From the NCBI RefSeq assembly GCF_019042245.1, contig NZ_JAHQCX010000021.1:25966-89965 (forward strand): a stretch of 64,000 nt of DNA, read 5' to 3'. The translations under genes and the position numbers were made by a program. Source of the stretch: Diplocloster modestus (GTDB taxonomy: Bacteria; Bacillota; Clostridia; Lachnospirales; Lachnospiraceae). Each line of letters opens with the position of its first letter. Position 1 is the first letter of the stretch. Positions 8,548 to 16,278 of this stretch are shown here, piece by piece. Under the pieces are notes generated by a model, which saw only the letters and a program-made list of their open reading frames with translations, was not told the DNA's origin and made no database searches.

Positions 8548-9657
8548 ATGGTACATAAAATCAACAAAATAGAGGTGCATCTGGTTTCTGCGAAAGTAGC
8601 AGGAGGCTTTCAGGATGCAACGAGAAATGTAGAGACGATCGGTTATACCATCGTTCGTATCATTACGGATCAAGGATTGGAAGGCTTTGGTGTCACCTAC
8701 CATGAGGTGGGCGGTGAAGCGATAAAGAGCCTGATCGTAAATAACATGGCCCCCAAATTGATCGGGAGAGATCCGCTTGAGACTGAAATAATATGGCAGG
8801 AGATGTTCCACTATCTGAGGGGAGTGGGACGTAAAGGACTGATGTTTTGTGCCCTGAGTGCGGTAGATATCGCATTATGGGATCTGAAAGGAAAGATTGT
8901 AAATCTCCCACTGTACAGGCTCCTGGGTGGAAATAAGACAAAAATTCCAGTCTATGGAAGCGGCGGCTGGACATCCTACTCAGACGAAGAACTGGTAGCC
9001 GAAATGAAAGAGATCGTAAACCAGGGATATCAGATTATTAAATTTAAAGTTGGTGTGGAAGGGGGAACGAAACCGTTAAGAGATGTGGAGAGGGTCAGAA
9101 AGGTCAGAGAGGCGGTCGGACCGGATATACAGATCCTGCTGGATGCTAATAACTGCTGGGATGCCGCTACTGCTGTGCAGTTCGCGAACCGGATTAGAGA
9201 GTTTAATATCTTGTTTTTGGAAGAACCGGTGTTTGCGGATGATATGCAGGGATTGGCGCGTTTTAAGCGTGGGACTGACGTAGCGCTGGCTACAGGAGAG
9301 CATGAGTATACCAAATTCGGAGCAAGGGATCTGGTTCTGAATGAAGCTGCGGATATTATTCAGTGTGATGGTACGAGAGCAGGCGGTTATACGGAAATGT
9401 TAAAAATAGCTGCGATATCCCAGGCATGGAATATTAAATTTGCACCTCATGCGATGGAAAATATTCATATCCATCTGATTAGCGCCGTGCCGAATGCACT
9501 TTTCCTGGAAAGGCTTTTGCTATTTGAGGATATCACGAATGCAATATATATCAATCCACCTGTACCGGAGCATGGATTTATGGAGATCCCGGATCTTCCG
9601 GGACTGGGCTTGGTCCTGAATATGGATTTTATTCGGGAAAATGATGAAATTATATAG
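8548..9657 (+). CDS. Enolase-superfamily sugar-acid dehydratase, mandelate racemase subgroup
   Basis: The 369-residue protein has the full active site of the mandelate racemase subgroup: KxK at Lys165/Lys167, metal ligands Asp199, Glu225 and Glu251, and the Asp274/His301 dyad (CDGTRAGG, FAPHAMEN). It should bind Mg2+ and abstract the alpha-proton of an aldonate; dehydratases of this type act on rhamnonate, galactonate and similar acids. The frame opens at 8536, but GGAGG at 8538-8542 selects ATG 8548. The neighbouring GH78 remnant weakly hints at a rhamnose-related acid. It is the only intact gene in this eroded cluster. Confidence 0.85.
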   Translation: MVHKINKIEVHLVSAKVAGGFQDATRNVETIGYTIVRIITDQGLEGFGVTYHEVGGEAIKSLIVNNMAPKLIGRDPLETEIIWQEMFHYLRGVGRKGLMFCALSAVDIALWDLKGKIVNLPLYRLLGGNKTKIPVYGSGGWTSYSDEELVAEMKEIVNQGYQIIKFKVGVEGGTKPLRDVERVRKVREAVGPDIQILLDANNCWDAATAVQFANRIREFNILFLEEPVFADDMQGLARFKRGTDVALATGEHEYTKFGARDLVLNEAADIIQCDGTRAGGYTEMLKIAAISQAWNIKFAPHAMENIHIHLISAVPNALFLERLLLFEDITNAIYINPPVPEHGFMEIPDLPGLGLVLNMDFIRENDEII

Positions 9658-9682
9658 AAAGGATAAGAAAATTGAACGTTTT

Positions 9683-9714
9683 GGGACATGTCCATTTCAG
9701 TTTGGGACATGTCC
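9683..9714. repeat. Paired GGGACATGTCC palindromes
   Basis: GGGACATGTCC occurs at 9683-9693 and again at 9704-9714, followed by two copies of TGTCCCGATTCGAT. A degenerate relative (TATGTCCATT, then TTGGAACATGTC) is found at 27191-27217. It lies between convergent genes and looks like an intergenic repeat family. Confidence 0.5.
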
Positions 9715-9743
9715 CGATTCGATTGTCCCGATTCGATAATGAA

Positions 9744-10058
9744 CTATGCCAGCGGTAAAACAAGTTCTGTCAGAAACACAACCGCGCAGGCGGCCAGCGA
9801 GACCTGGAACAGACTTTTGCCGCGGTAGGCCAGGAACACTGCGACCACAAGCGCGGCAGCCGCTGACCATACACTGGCGGTGGCGCTTAAGATAGCGGGG
9901 AAGGTCATGACCGACAGAGTGACATAAGGCACATAGAACAGGAAGGACCGGATAAAAGGATTTTTAATCTCTTTTCGGATCAACGTCAGCGGAAGCACAC
10001 GGATCAGATAGGTCACGACCGCCATTACTATTATGTAAAGAACCGCATGATTACTCAT
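9744..10058 (-). CDS. azlD: AzlD-type branched-chain amino acid exporter, small subunit
   Basis: This 104-residue protein has about four membrane helices and the family's conserved TYLIRVLPL segment near the N-terminus. It forms a two-part exporter with AzlC, encoded just upstream with an 8-base overlap. The open frame extends further, but the start at 10058 (MSNHAVLY) has a GGAGGTG site and gives the normal family length. Confidence 0.88.
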   Translation of the reverse strand: MSNHAVLYIIVMAVVTYLIRVLPLTLIRKEIKNPFIRSFLFYVPYVTLSVMTFPAILSATASVWSAAAALVVAVFLAYRGKSLFQVSLAACAVVFLTELVLPLA

Positions 10059-10773
10059 GGAGCACCTCCTCTGAGTCCCTGACCGGGAAGAAATAGGCCG
10101 CCGCACCGGCGATCAGGATGGTCAGCAGGATGATCTTAAATCCGGATGATATCGTGTTCAGCACAGGAATGAAAGTGAAAAGCAGGCTGCAGGCCATGGA
10201 TACCAGAATGACTCCGGCTAACACCTTGCTCTTTCTGGCAGGAGGGATAATGACCGCCAGGAACATTCCGTAGAGTGCGACGTTCAGCGCGCTGAGTACC
10301 CGCCCCGGAAGCAGGCTGCCTGAGACAGCACCCAGCAGGGTGCCCAGCGTCCAGCCCGGCACAGCCACACTGATCAGGCCGTAACTGTAAAAAGGATTCA
10401 GCTTGCCTGGCTTACACACGGATACACCGAAGATCTCATCCGTGACACCGTATCCGACGAACAGTCGGTGATGGAATGGTGTCTGCTCTTCTAATTTTTG
10501 GGAAAGCGAACAGGACATCAGGCAATAGCGGAGGTTGATGATAAACTGTGTAACCGCCATTTCCATGTACGATGAACCTGCCTGTATAATACTAAGTGCG
10601 GCAAACTGTCCTGCCGAAGTCAGATTTGTAAAGGACATTAACACCGACTGCCAGGTAGTCAGCCCGGCCCCGACGGCCATGATACCGAAAGTAAAGGAGA
10701 CTGCCAGATAACCCAGGCCAATGGGGATACCATCCTTTAAACCATTTCTGAATGCAATTCCATTGTGTTTCAT
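10051..10773 (-). CDS. azlC: AzlC-type branched-chain amino acid exporter, large subunit
   Basis: This 240-residue membrane protein begins MKHNGIAFRNGLKDGIPIGL and contains the family signatures AVSFTFGIMAVGAG, LTSAGQFAALS and FVGYGVTDEIFGVS. The start at 10773 has a GAGGAAAC site; the 15 extra upstream codons in the open frame lack one. It is expected to export leucine/isoleucine/valine analogues with AzlD. Confidence 0.9.
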   Translation of the reverse strand: MKHNGIAFRNGLKDGIPIGLGYLAVSFTFGIMAVGAGLTTWQSVLMSFTNLTSAGQFAALSIIQAGSSYMEMAVTQFIINLRYCLMSCSLSQKLEEQTPFHHRLFVGYGVTDEIFGVSVCKPGKLNPFYSYGLISVAVPGWTLGTLLGAVSGSLLPGRVLSALNVALYGMFLAVIIPPARKSKVLAGVILVSMACSLLFTFIPVLNTISSGFKIILLTILIAGAAAYFFPVRDSEEVLHE

Positions 10774-11053
10774 AGTTTCCTCCAAGAGTGCGTTTTCTGC
10801 ACATATAGGTAATAACATCTATTTTCTAATCTTTTTGAATTTTCATGTAAATATTCCACCTGCACAACCGTAAAAAATAAACGGTAACAACAGCCTTTAA
10901 TATCATATAATAAGAACTAAAAAAAATCCACACCAAAATAATAGGAACAGTACGTTTCCGTAATAAGAAACAGTAAGTTTCTTTTTCATTGATCCCCTAT
11001 TTTTCCTTTAGAATAAGCGAAAGAAAAAATATACCAGTTACCATTAAAAACGA
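10774..11053. other. Divergent intergenic region with two small tandem hairpins
   Basis: This AT-rich spacer separates azlC and blaI. It holds GGAAC/GTTTCC (10944-10959) and GAAAC/GTTTC followed by five T (10967-10986), both with the loop motif AGTAC or AGTAA. The second could act as a weak terminator. No gene was found. Confidence 0.4.
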
Positions 11054-11091
11054 TTGACAGTATGTAGTTTTATGATTATAATAGAACTACA
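11054..11091 (+). promoter_or_regulatory. Consensus promoter overlapped by a BlaI/MecI-type operator
   Basis: TTGACA (11054-11059), a 17-base spacer and TATAAT (11077-11082) form a perfect sigma-A promoter. TGTAGTT (11063-11069) and AACTACA (11085-11091) are inverted repeats with the TGTA/TACA cores typical of BlaI/MecI operators and they flank the -10 box, so the downstream regulator should repress its own operon. Confidence 0.8.
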
Positions 11092-11119
11092 AACAATCAA
11101 TCAAAGAAAGGAGATCCAA

Positions 11120-11494
11120 ATGTCAAATCGAATATCCATCTCCGAATCAGAATGGCAGGTAATGAAGATCATCTGGAACGACCCGCCCCAGACCCTTCAG
11201 GAAATTCTGGAAAAACTAAAACACACGGACTGGAGCAAAACCACGATCCAGACTTATATTGCCCGCCTGGTAAAAAAAGGCGCATTGTCTACGAAACGGC
11301 AGGGAAAAGGATATCTCTACTATCCGGCTATCTCGGAAAGCGAATGCCAGCTTGCGGAAAGCCAGAACTTTCTGCGCCGTGTATACGATGGCTCTCTATC
11401 CAGTATGGTGTCCGGTTTTGTGAAAAGCAAAAGCCTGTCCAGGGAAGAACTGGATGCCTTGAAGGCATTGATTGAAGAGCAGGAGGAAAAATAA
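11120..11494 (+). CDS. BlaI/MecI/CopY-family repressor
   Basis: This 124-residue winged-helix repressor contains ISESEWQVMKIIWNDPPQTL, TTIQTYIARLVKKGAL and a C-terminal dimerisation helix, the normal family length. The open frame begins at 11054 inside the promoter; the start used here follows AGAAAGGAGATCCAA. It probably binds the dyad at 11063-11091 and is inactivated by the M56 protease whose start codon overlaps its stop (TAATG). Confidence 0.92.
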   Translation: MSNRISISESEWQVMKIIWNDPPQTLQEILEKLKHTDWSKTTIQTYIARLVKKGALSTKRQGKGYLYYPAISESECQLAESQNFLRRVYDGSLSSMVSGFVKSKSLSREELDALKALIEEQEEK

Positions 11495-12462
11495 TGCAGA
11501 TACTTGGAAATATATTCAGTATCATCCTGTATTTATCGTTTATCGGAAGTATCGTTTCTTTTGCCGCCTTATTTTCCAAAAAGGTTCTGCATCTTGTACA
11601 GCCGCTGTGGTTTGGCGTGGCCGGTTTGCTGTTCTATCTGGTTCCGGTTATTGTTCCCCAGGTGCGGCTGATTCCCGGCGAGAGACAGATATGGCGTTAC
11701 GGCTTCCGGGTCGCGGCCATTATTTGGATTACCGGTGCGTTTTTGTTTGCTCTCTACTATCTGGCGCGTACCCTGTTTGCCGCCCGGGCTATGAGAAAAT
11801 ATACCCTCTGCCGGGAGGCGCGTGTTTTAAAGATATTAACCGAAATCTGCACCTGTGAGCGGATTCAGAAAATCCCGTGTGTCCTGTTCGGAGAGTTCAA
11901 AGATCCGGTCTGTGTTGTGACGATCCTGCGTCCGTCCATACTTTTGAACAAAAGGATCTTACCGGAACTCACCGATCCGGAATTGGCGATTATCTTACGG
12001 CACGAAATTCTGCATATTAAGAGAAAACATCATTTGCTCCAACGGTTCTACGACCTGGCGTCGGTCCTCCACTGGTGCAATCCTTTTGTATGGATATCCA
12101 AAAATGATTTTGAACTGATATGCGAAATGGATTGTGACAAAAAGGTACTGAAAAGCTGTACAGAACTGGCTCCCGGTGATTATACAAGAACGATGCTTCA
12201 TCTGCTGGAGATGTCGGCCGGTACCGGGAAAAACACAGGGGGAAGAATAGAGGCGCTGGGGTTTCTGATGGCGAAGCAGCGGTTTGCTGCGATATTGGCT
12301 TATCCAAAACACATATGGCGGATTATCACTCTGGCTATTTTAGGAGGGCTTGCCGCCGCTGCGGTTCTGCTGTCCATGTCTGCCAGCCGGACATATTTTT
12401 ATCCATATCCGGCCTTGATGGGTCCTGCGGAATACAGTGATCCTGATGCACAACGATTCTGA
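11494..12462 (+). CDS. BlaR1/M56-family membrane metalloprotease, short form
   Basis: The 322-residue protein has several N-terminal membrane helices and the zinc motif HEILH (ILRHEILHIKRKHH), followed by ICEMDCDKKVL, typical of M56 sensors. It should cleave the BlaI-type repressor on a signal. The large extracellular penicillin-binding sensor domain of true BlaR1 is missing: the protein stops shortly after the last membrane helix. With no beta-lactamase gene nearby and an ABC exporter downstream, envelope stress or an antimicrobial peptide is a likelier signal. A possible frameshifted tail is noted at 12446. Confidence 0.85.
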   Translation: MQILGNIFSIILYLSFIGSIVSFAALFSKKVLHLVQPLWFGVAGLLFYLVPVIVPQVRLIPGERQIWRYGFRVAAIIWITGAFLFALYYLARTLFAARAMRKYTLCREARVLKILTEICTCERIQKIPCVLFGEFKDPVCVVTILRPSILLNKRILPELTDPELAIILRHEILHIKRKHHLLQRFYDLASVLHWCNPFVWISKNDFELICEMDCDKKVLKSCTELAPGDYTRTMLHLLEMSAGTGKNTGGRIEALGFLMAKQRFAAILAYPKHIWRIITLAILGGLAAAAVLLSMSASRTYFYPYPALMGPAEYSDPDAQRF

Positions 12463-12574
12463 TGGTAAAGCCCTGTCACCGATTCAAAAACAGGCCTTCA
12501 AAGCTGCGCATATCAATATCAATATCAGTATCAATACCGGTTATCCTGTCTGGATAAACTACAAATGTAGATGA
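12446..12574 (+). other. Possible +1-frame tail of the M56 protease, with hexanucleotide repeats
   Basis: A 42-codon frame overlaps the end of the M56 gene in the +1 frame and stops just before the ABC ATPase. It contains a tandem TATCAA-type 6-bp repeat (four units, 12511-12534) giving Ile-Asn pairs. It could be a C-terminal tail lost by a frameshift near 12440, or merely intergenic. No ribosome binding site supports it as a separate gene. Confidence 0.25.
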
Positions 12575-12585
12575 AAGGAGAAAAG

Positions 12586-13458
12586 ATGAATCAGATCGAA
12601 ATAAATAACTTGACAAAGCAATACAAGAATCAAGTGACTGCTTTAACGGATATCAGCTTCCAAGTGGAAAGCGGTGTATTCGGGCTGCTGGGCCATAACG
12701 GCTCCGGAAAAACAACATTGATGAAAATCCTTGCGACGATAATGCGGCCGACATCCGGGTCGGTACGGATCGGGGGCTACGACATAAATACACAGGGTGA
12801 GGAGGCACGCCGTCTGATCGGATATTTGCCCCAGGAGCTTTCCATGTACCCGGCTCTGACCGTATTCGATTTCGTCTGTTATATGGCTGCCTTAAAAGGG
12901 GTGAAAGACCGTAAGAAAGTGATGGATGTATTAGAACAGGTGGATATGGGGCAATATGCGGGCCGAAGGATCGGACAATTATCCGGCGGAATGAAACGCC
13001 GGGTAGGAATCGCCCAGGCGCTGGCGGGGGATCCGCGGATTTTAATTGTGGATGAGCCGACGGCCGGTCTGGACCCGGAGGAACGTGTCCGCTTCCGCAG
13101 TGTTCTTTCCCGATTTACGAAAGACGATAAATGTGTTCTGTTGTCCACCCACATCGTCGAGGATGTGTATCAGCTCTGTGAAAAGCTTGCCGTACTGCGT
13201 AAGGGGGCGCTGTTTTTCAGCGGGAGCGCCGAAGAGCTTTTATCCAAAGCATCCGGTAAGGTCAAGATCGTGGAAATAGAAAAAGAGAAGAACCTGGCGG
13301 CACTGCAGAAAAAAGCCGTCGTACTGTCCGTTACTTATGAACACTCCGGCATTCTGGCCCGGATTCTGGATGAGCGGGGCGAGTTCCCGGTTCCGCCGGT
13401 GCCGGAAACGCTGGAAGATGCCTATGTGTATTGTATGGGAGGGAAAAACTATGAGTAA
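12586..13458 (+). CDS. ABC transporter ATP-binding protein
   Basis: The 290-residue ATPase has Walker A GHNGSGKTT, signature LSGGMKRRVGIAQAL, Walker B ILIVDEP and the switch histidine in LSTHIVEDV. The start follows AAAGGAGAAAAG; an in-frame ATG at 12571 is part of that site. Its last 8 bases overlap the next permease gene. With the two following membrane proteins it forms an exporter of the bacitracin/lantibiotic-resistance type, probably controlled by the upstream BlaI/M56 pair. Confidence 0.92.
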   Translation: MNQIEINNLTKQYKNQVTALTDISFQVESGVFGLLGHNGSGKTTLMKILATIMRPTSGSVRIGGYDINTQGEEARRLIGYLPQELSMYPALTVFDFVCYMAALKGVKDRKKVMDVLEQVDMGQYAGRRIGQLSGGMKRRVGIAQALAGDPRILIVDEPTAGLDPEERVRFRSVLSRFTKDDKCVLLSTHIVEDVYQLCEKLAVLRKGALFFSGSAEELLSKASGKVKIVEIEKEKNLAALQKKAVVLSVTYEHSGILARILDERGEFPVPPVPETLEDAYVYCMGGKNYE

Positions 13459-14215
13459 GCTGACCGCGGTTGCCAAATACGAGTATAAAATGCAGATCAG
13501 CCGTCCTGCCGGATGGGGTGTCCTTCTATTCTCCACGGTTACGGCGTTTCTGGACTGCCTCCCAACAGCGGCCAATATGGCCCGGGTGGAATTCCTGGGG
13601 GAAATCCACTACTATGTGAAGCGGGTCTTCGCATTTGACGGCCTGATTCTTCTGTTTGGCCTGATGTTTTTGATGGCGGGCCGGCTGGTTGACGACCGTA
13701 AAACAAGAGTAAAGGATTTATTGATGGCAGCTCCGGTGCATAAGAAGGATTATGTTGGGGGGAAACTGCTGGGAAATCTGTGTTATACACTCACGATGAT
13801 GTTTTCCCTGCTGGGGATTTCCATCTGTGGATATCTTCTGTGCCGCCGGGGAACGGAAGGAATCGGAAGCTTTCTGCATGCCGGTTATTCCATCGCATTA
13901 TATCTGATTTTGCCCGCGTCCTTTTTTGTAACGGCCAGCTGTGTTATGCTTCCTGAAATACTGGATATCCAATTTTTCTACCTTTTGTATTCCATCCTGT
14001 TTATGGTAAACGCGTTTTCGGTAAATTCGGCAGAAAAAATGCCGTTTTATATATTTACGCAGGGAGATCTGACAAAATACATCTGGCGGCATCCGAAGTG
14101 GCCGCAGATCTATCCCGGGAGTGCATGGTTAAACCTTGTTTTTCTGCTGGGAACCGGTATTTTGGCGGTTACCCTGGTAGCCACGAACCGGTCATTTTGG
14201 AGGGAGGATGAATGA
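13451..14215 (+). CDS. ABC exporter membrane subunit
   Basis: This 254-residue protein starts MSKLTAVAKYEYKMQ and has about six membrane helices plus LVDDRKTRVKDLLMAAPVHKK, typical of ABC-2-type permeases. The open frame extends upstream inside the ATPase gene, but ATG 13451 overlaps the ATPase end by 8 bases, as in coupled genes. It is an inner-membrane partner of the preceding ATPase. Confidence 0.8.
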   Translation: MSKLTAVAKYEYKMQISRPAGWGVLLFSTVTAFLDCLPTAANMARVEFLGEIHYYVKRVFAFDGLILLFGLMFLMAGRLVDDRKTRVKDLLMAAPVHKKDYVGGKLLGNLCYTLTMMFSLLGISICGYLLCRRGTEGIGSFLHAGYSIALYLILPASFFVTASCVMLPEILDIQFFYLLYSILFMVNAFSVNSAEKMPFYIFTQGDLTKYIWRHPKWPQIYPGSAWLNLVFLLGTGILAVTLVATNRSFWREDE

Positions 14216-14865
14216 TAAAACATGAATGCAAAATTGTCGGGATAAATCCGGTGTGGATCACAGGACTGCTTACCGGTGTCTTTCTGGCCGTCTGTTCCGG
14301 CGGCGGGGATAATATCCATTGGGGCTATGTAGGGTTTGAAATCATCTTTCCCTTTTATACCGCGATTATCGTGGGGAAATGGTGCAGGGTCAGAACCGAC
14401 CTGATGTTTGAAACCATCGCGGCGCAGGCAGAATCCCTGTTTACATGGATCGTGCGCAGGTATATCCTGCTGCTGGCCGGTATTCTTGTATTTTCCATTG
14501 CCGGTATAGAAGGTGTCTCGGCGCTAAAACCGGGGATGGATGTGATGGATCTGCTGCTCACATACATGACGACCGCTTTTTTTCTGTCCAGCCTGTGTGT
14601 GGCGGTATCCATATGTACCAGCACTCCCCATATGGCTGTTATGGTGACGGGGATCGTCTGGCTGTTCTCCCTTATGGCAGTCAGTATGATAAGGTACAAA
14701 ACGGTATCGTACTTCTATCTTTTCATCCGCTATGCAGGAGGCGATGATCCGATTTGGCGCGTGAACAAAACGATATTGGTCGTATTGGGCCTCTGCCTAT
14801 GGGGGATTTCTTACACAGCTTGCCGCATCCGAATCTTTGCCGCGTCTGATCCTGGTAAAGATTAA
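14212..14865 (+). CDS. Second ABC exporter membrane subunit
   Basis: The 217-residue hydrophobic protein has about six membrane helices and starts in an ATGA overlap with the preceding permease. No strong motif is visible beyond the transporter context. It probably completes a heterodimeric ABC-2 exporter; substrate unknown. Confidence 0.7.
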   Translation: MIKHECKIVGINPVWITGLLTGVFLAVCSGGGDNIHWGYVGFEIIFPFYTAIIVGKWCRVRTDLMFETIAAQAESLFTWIVRRYILLLAGILVFSIAGIEGVSALKPGMDVMDLLLTYMTTAFFLSSLCVAVSICTSTPHMAVMVTGIVWLFSLMAVSMIRYKTVSYFYLFIRYAGGDDPIWRVNKTILVVLGLCLWGISYTACRIRIFAASDPGKD

Positions 14866-14913
14866 CACTGAGCCAGATGATCAGGCCAAATTAGACGAAT
14901 CATTAGCACAGCA

Positions 14914-15426
14914 TTACAACTGAATATCTATATGATACCGGTCATCGATCAGAATACAATTACAACCGTACTTTTTACACATCTTCAAATAGAAAAAATT
15001 TTCCCTAAGTACAGAATCTTTCGTACAACAGGTATCATCTAGCCGCTTTTCTATGACATTCGCATATTTTTTTATATAAGCAAAATGGTTTTCGATATAG
15101 GATTCTGTCATTACAAGGCAATAAAACCTGATTTCTTTCAAGTGTCCGCTGCCAAAATCTTCTTGCCAGTCAAAAGGAATATAGATCCCCTCCACAATAA
15201 GATTCTGATGATTCTCAAGCGCGGTCTTTATGATTTCCCTGACAATTGGCCAGAGATAATCTGTCAGTTCAGCACCATCTTCCGGGGTCAGTTTCGTATT
15301 TCCGCTTCTTATCAACCCCATTTTTAATAAATCAATGGAGAAATAGGGATATCTATATTTCTCCATTAGTTTTTGTGCCAGCACAGTCTTCCCGGTATGC
15401 GAAGCTCCCGTAATTAATAGAATCAT
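14914..15426 (-). CDS. Small P-loop kinase-like protein
   Basis: The 170-residue protein starts MILLITGASHTGKTVLAQKL, a Walker A in the style of small nucleoside or antibiotic kinases (chloramphenicol phosphotransferase, shikimate kinase-like). SIDLLKMGLIRSG follows as a likely substrate-binding segment and NLIVEGIYIP as Walker-B-like. It is transcribed away from the HerA/Hsp70 cluster. Substrate cannot be told from sequence. Confidence 0.65.
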   Translation of the reverse strand: MILLITGASHTGKTVLAQKLMEKYRYPYFSIDLLKMGLIRSGNTKLTPEDGAELTDYLWPIVREIIKTALENHQNLIVEGIYIPFDWQEDFGSGHLKEIRFYCLVMTESYIENHFAYIKKYANVIEKRLDDTCCTKDSVLRENFFYLKMCKKYGCNCILIDDRYHIDIQL

Positions 15427-15863
15427 TTGATATCGCCTTAAACTTCCTAATTTACCGAATCGTTCTTATTTTAAAGTGTAGATTAGCGTACGCTCTCTGT
15501 CAACGCGCTATTTCTCTAATATGCTTTATCTCTAATAAAAATCCCCAATAAAATCAGAACCGGATTCCACAAGTAAAACTGAATAACCCGTGCCCTGCAC
15601 ACCACTCCATAATACAGGCCGGAAACCCGAAAATGAACAGTTGACGGTGGTAATTAAAAACATGACAGAGTATAATAGAAGAAATACTACAGGGACAACT
15701 CCGGCCGGAAGATTCTGCCGTTTGAAGTATAAAAAAGGCCGCCTGCTATTTGAACTTGATTTTAAATGCTAAGATAAAAACACGAAGAGAAAACAACGAG
15801 CGCCGGGCCATAACCGCTCATGCGGAAGTATGAAAAACCGGGCAGCAGAAATGGAGGGTTCAC
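15427..15863. other. Intergenic region before the HerA/Hsp70 cluster
   Basis: This 437-base spacer separates divergent genes. TATAAT at 15671-15676 is a good -10 candidate for the + strand, with no convincing -35 at 17 bases (TTGACG at 15641 is too far). A 60-codon frame at 15590-15772 has no ribosome binding site or recognisable motif and is not called. It presumably carries the cluster promoter. Confidence 0.4.
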
Positions 15864-16244
15864 ATGGGATACGAAGATTTTGAAGATTATGAAGACGAGA
15901 AATTAGAAGAATTAGAAAACGGTGAGGGATTGGCGAGAACAGAAACAATAGAAGTGGATGGGGATCTGGCCGAGCTGGGAGATGCGCAAGCAGAGGAAAG
16001 CGAACTTGGCGGGACCAGGGAGATCAGCTTCGGCGCCCGCAGCAAGGAATCCATAGAGCGTAACTTAAGGGATGTCAGATCCGAATACAGTAACGCACTG
16101 TCCAGTTATGAGCAGCTGAAAGAGGATGCTTCCAAAGGATGGATCGGTGTGGAGCCAAATATTAGTAAAAGAAAAGCTGAGATGGATTATTGCAAATCTA
16201 AAATAGCCGAGCTGGAGCGGGAACTGAGCCGGGCCGAAGATTAA
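15864..16244 (+). CDS. Small acidic protein with coiled-coil C-terminus, first gene of the HerA/Hsp70 cluster
   Basis: This 126-residue protein is not recognised. Residues 1-20 are extremely acidic (MGYEDFEDYEDEKLEELENG) and resemble the start of the cysteine peptidase at 19850 (MGIEDMEDFEELEG); the similarity includes the DNA around the start codon (GGAGGGTTCAC versus GGAGGTTCAAA). The C-terminal half (SKESIERNLRDVRSEYSNAL, then MDYCKSKIAELERELSRAED) should form an amphipathic helical hairpin. It lies 34 bases before the HerA gene and may be a substrate or adaptor of that machinery. Confidence 0.75.
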   Translation: MGYEDFEDYEDEKLEELENGEGLARTETIEVDGDLAELGDAQAEESELGGTREISFGARSKESIERNLRDVRSEYSNALSSYEQLKEDASKGWIGVEPNISKRKAEMDYCKSKIAELERELSRAED

Positions 16245-16278
16245 GAGACGAACGGATAAGAAAAAGGGGGAAGCGCTT

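Noticed and set aside
11054..14865. Beta-lactam resistance locus
   Set aside because: The regulators resemble BlaI/BlaR1, but no beta-lactamase or penicillin-binding gene is present and the sensor domain is missing.
15590..15772. 60-codon frame before the HerA/Hsp70 cluster
   Set aside because: No ribosome binding site, no motif, and the likely -10 box at 15671 lies inside it.
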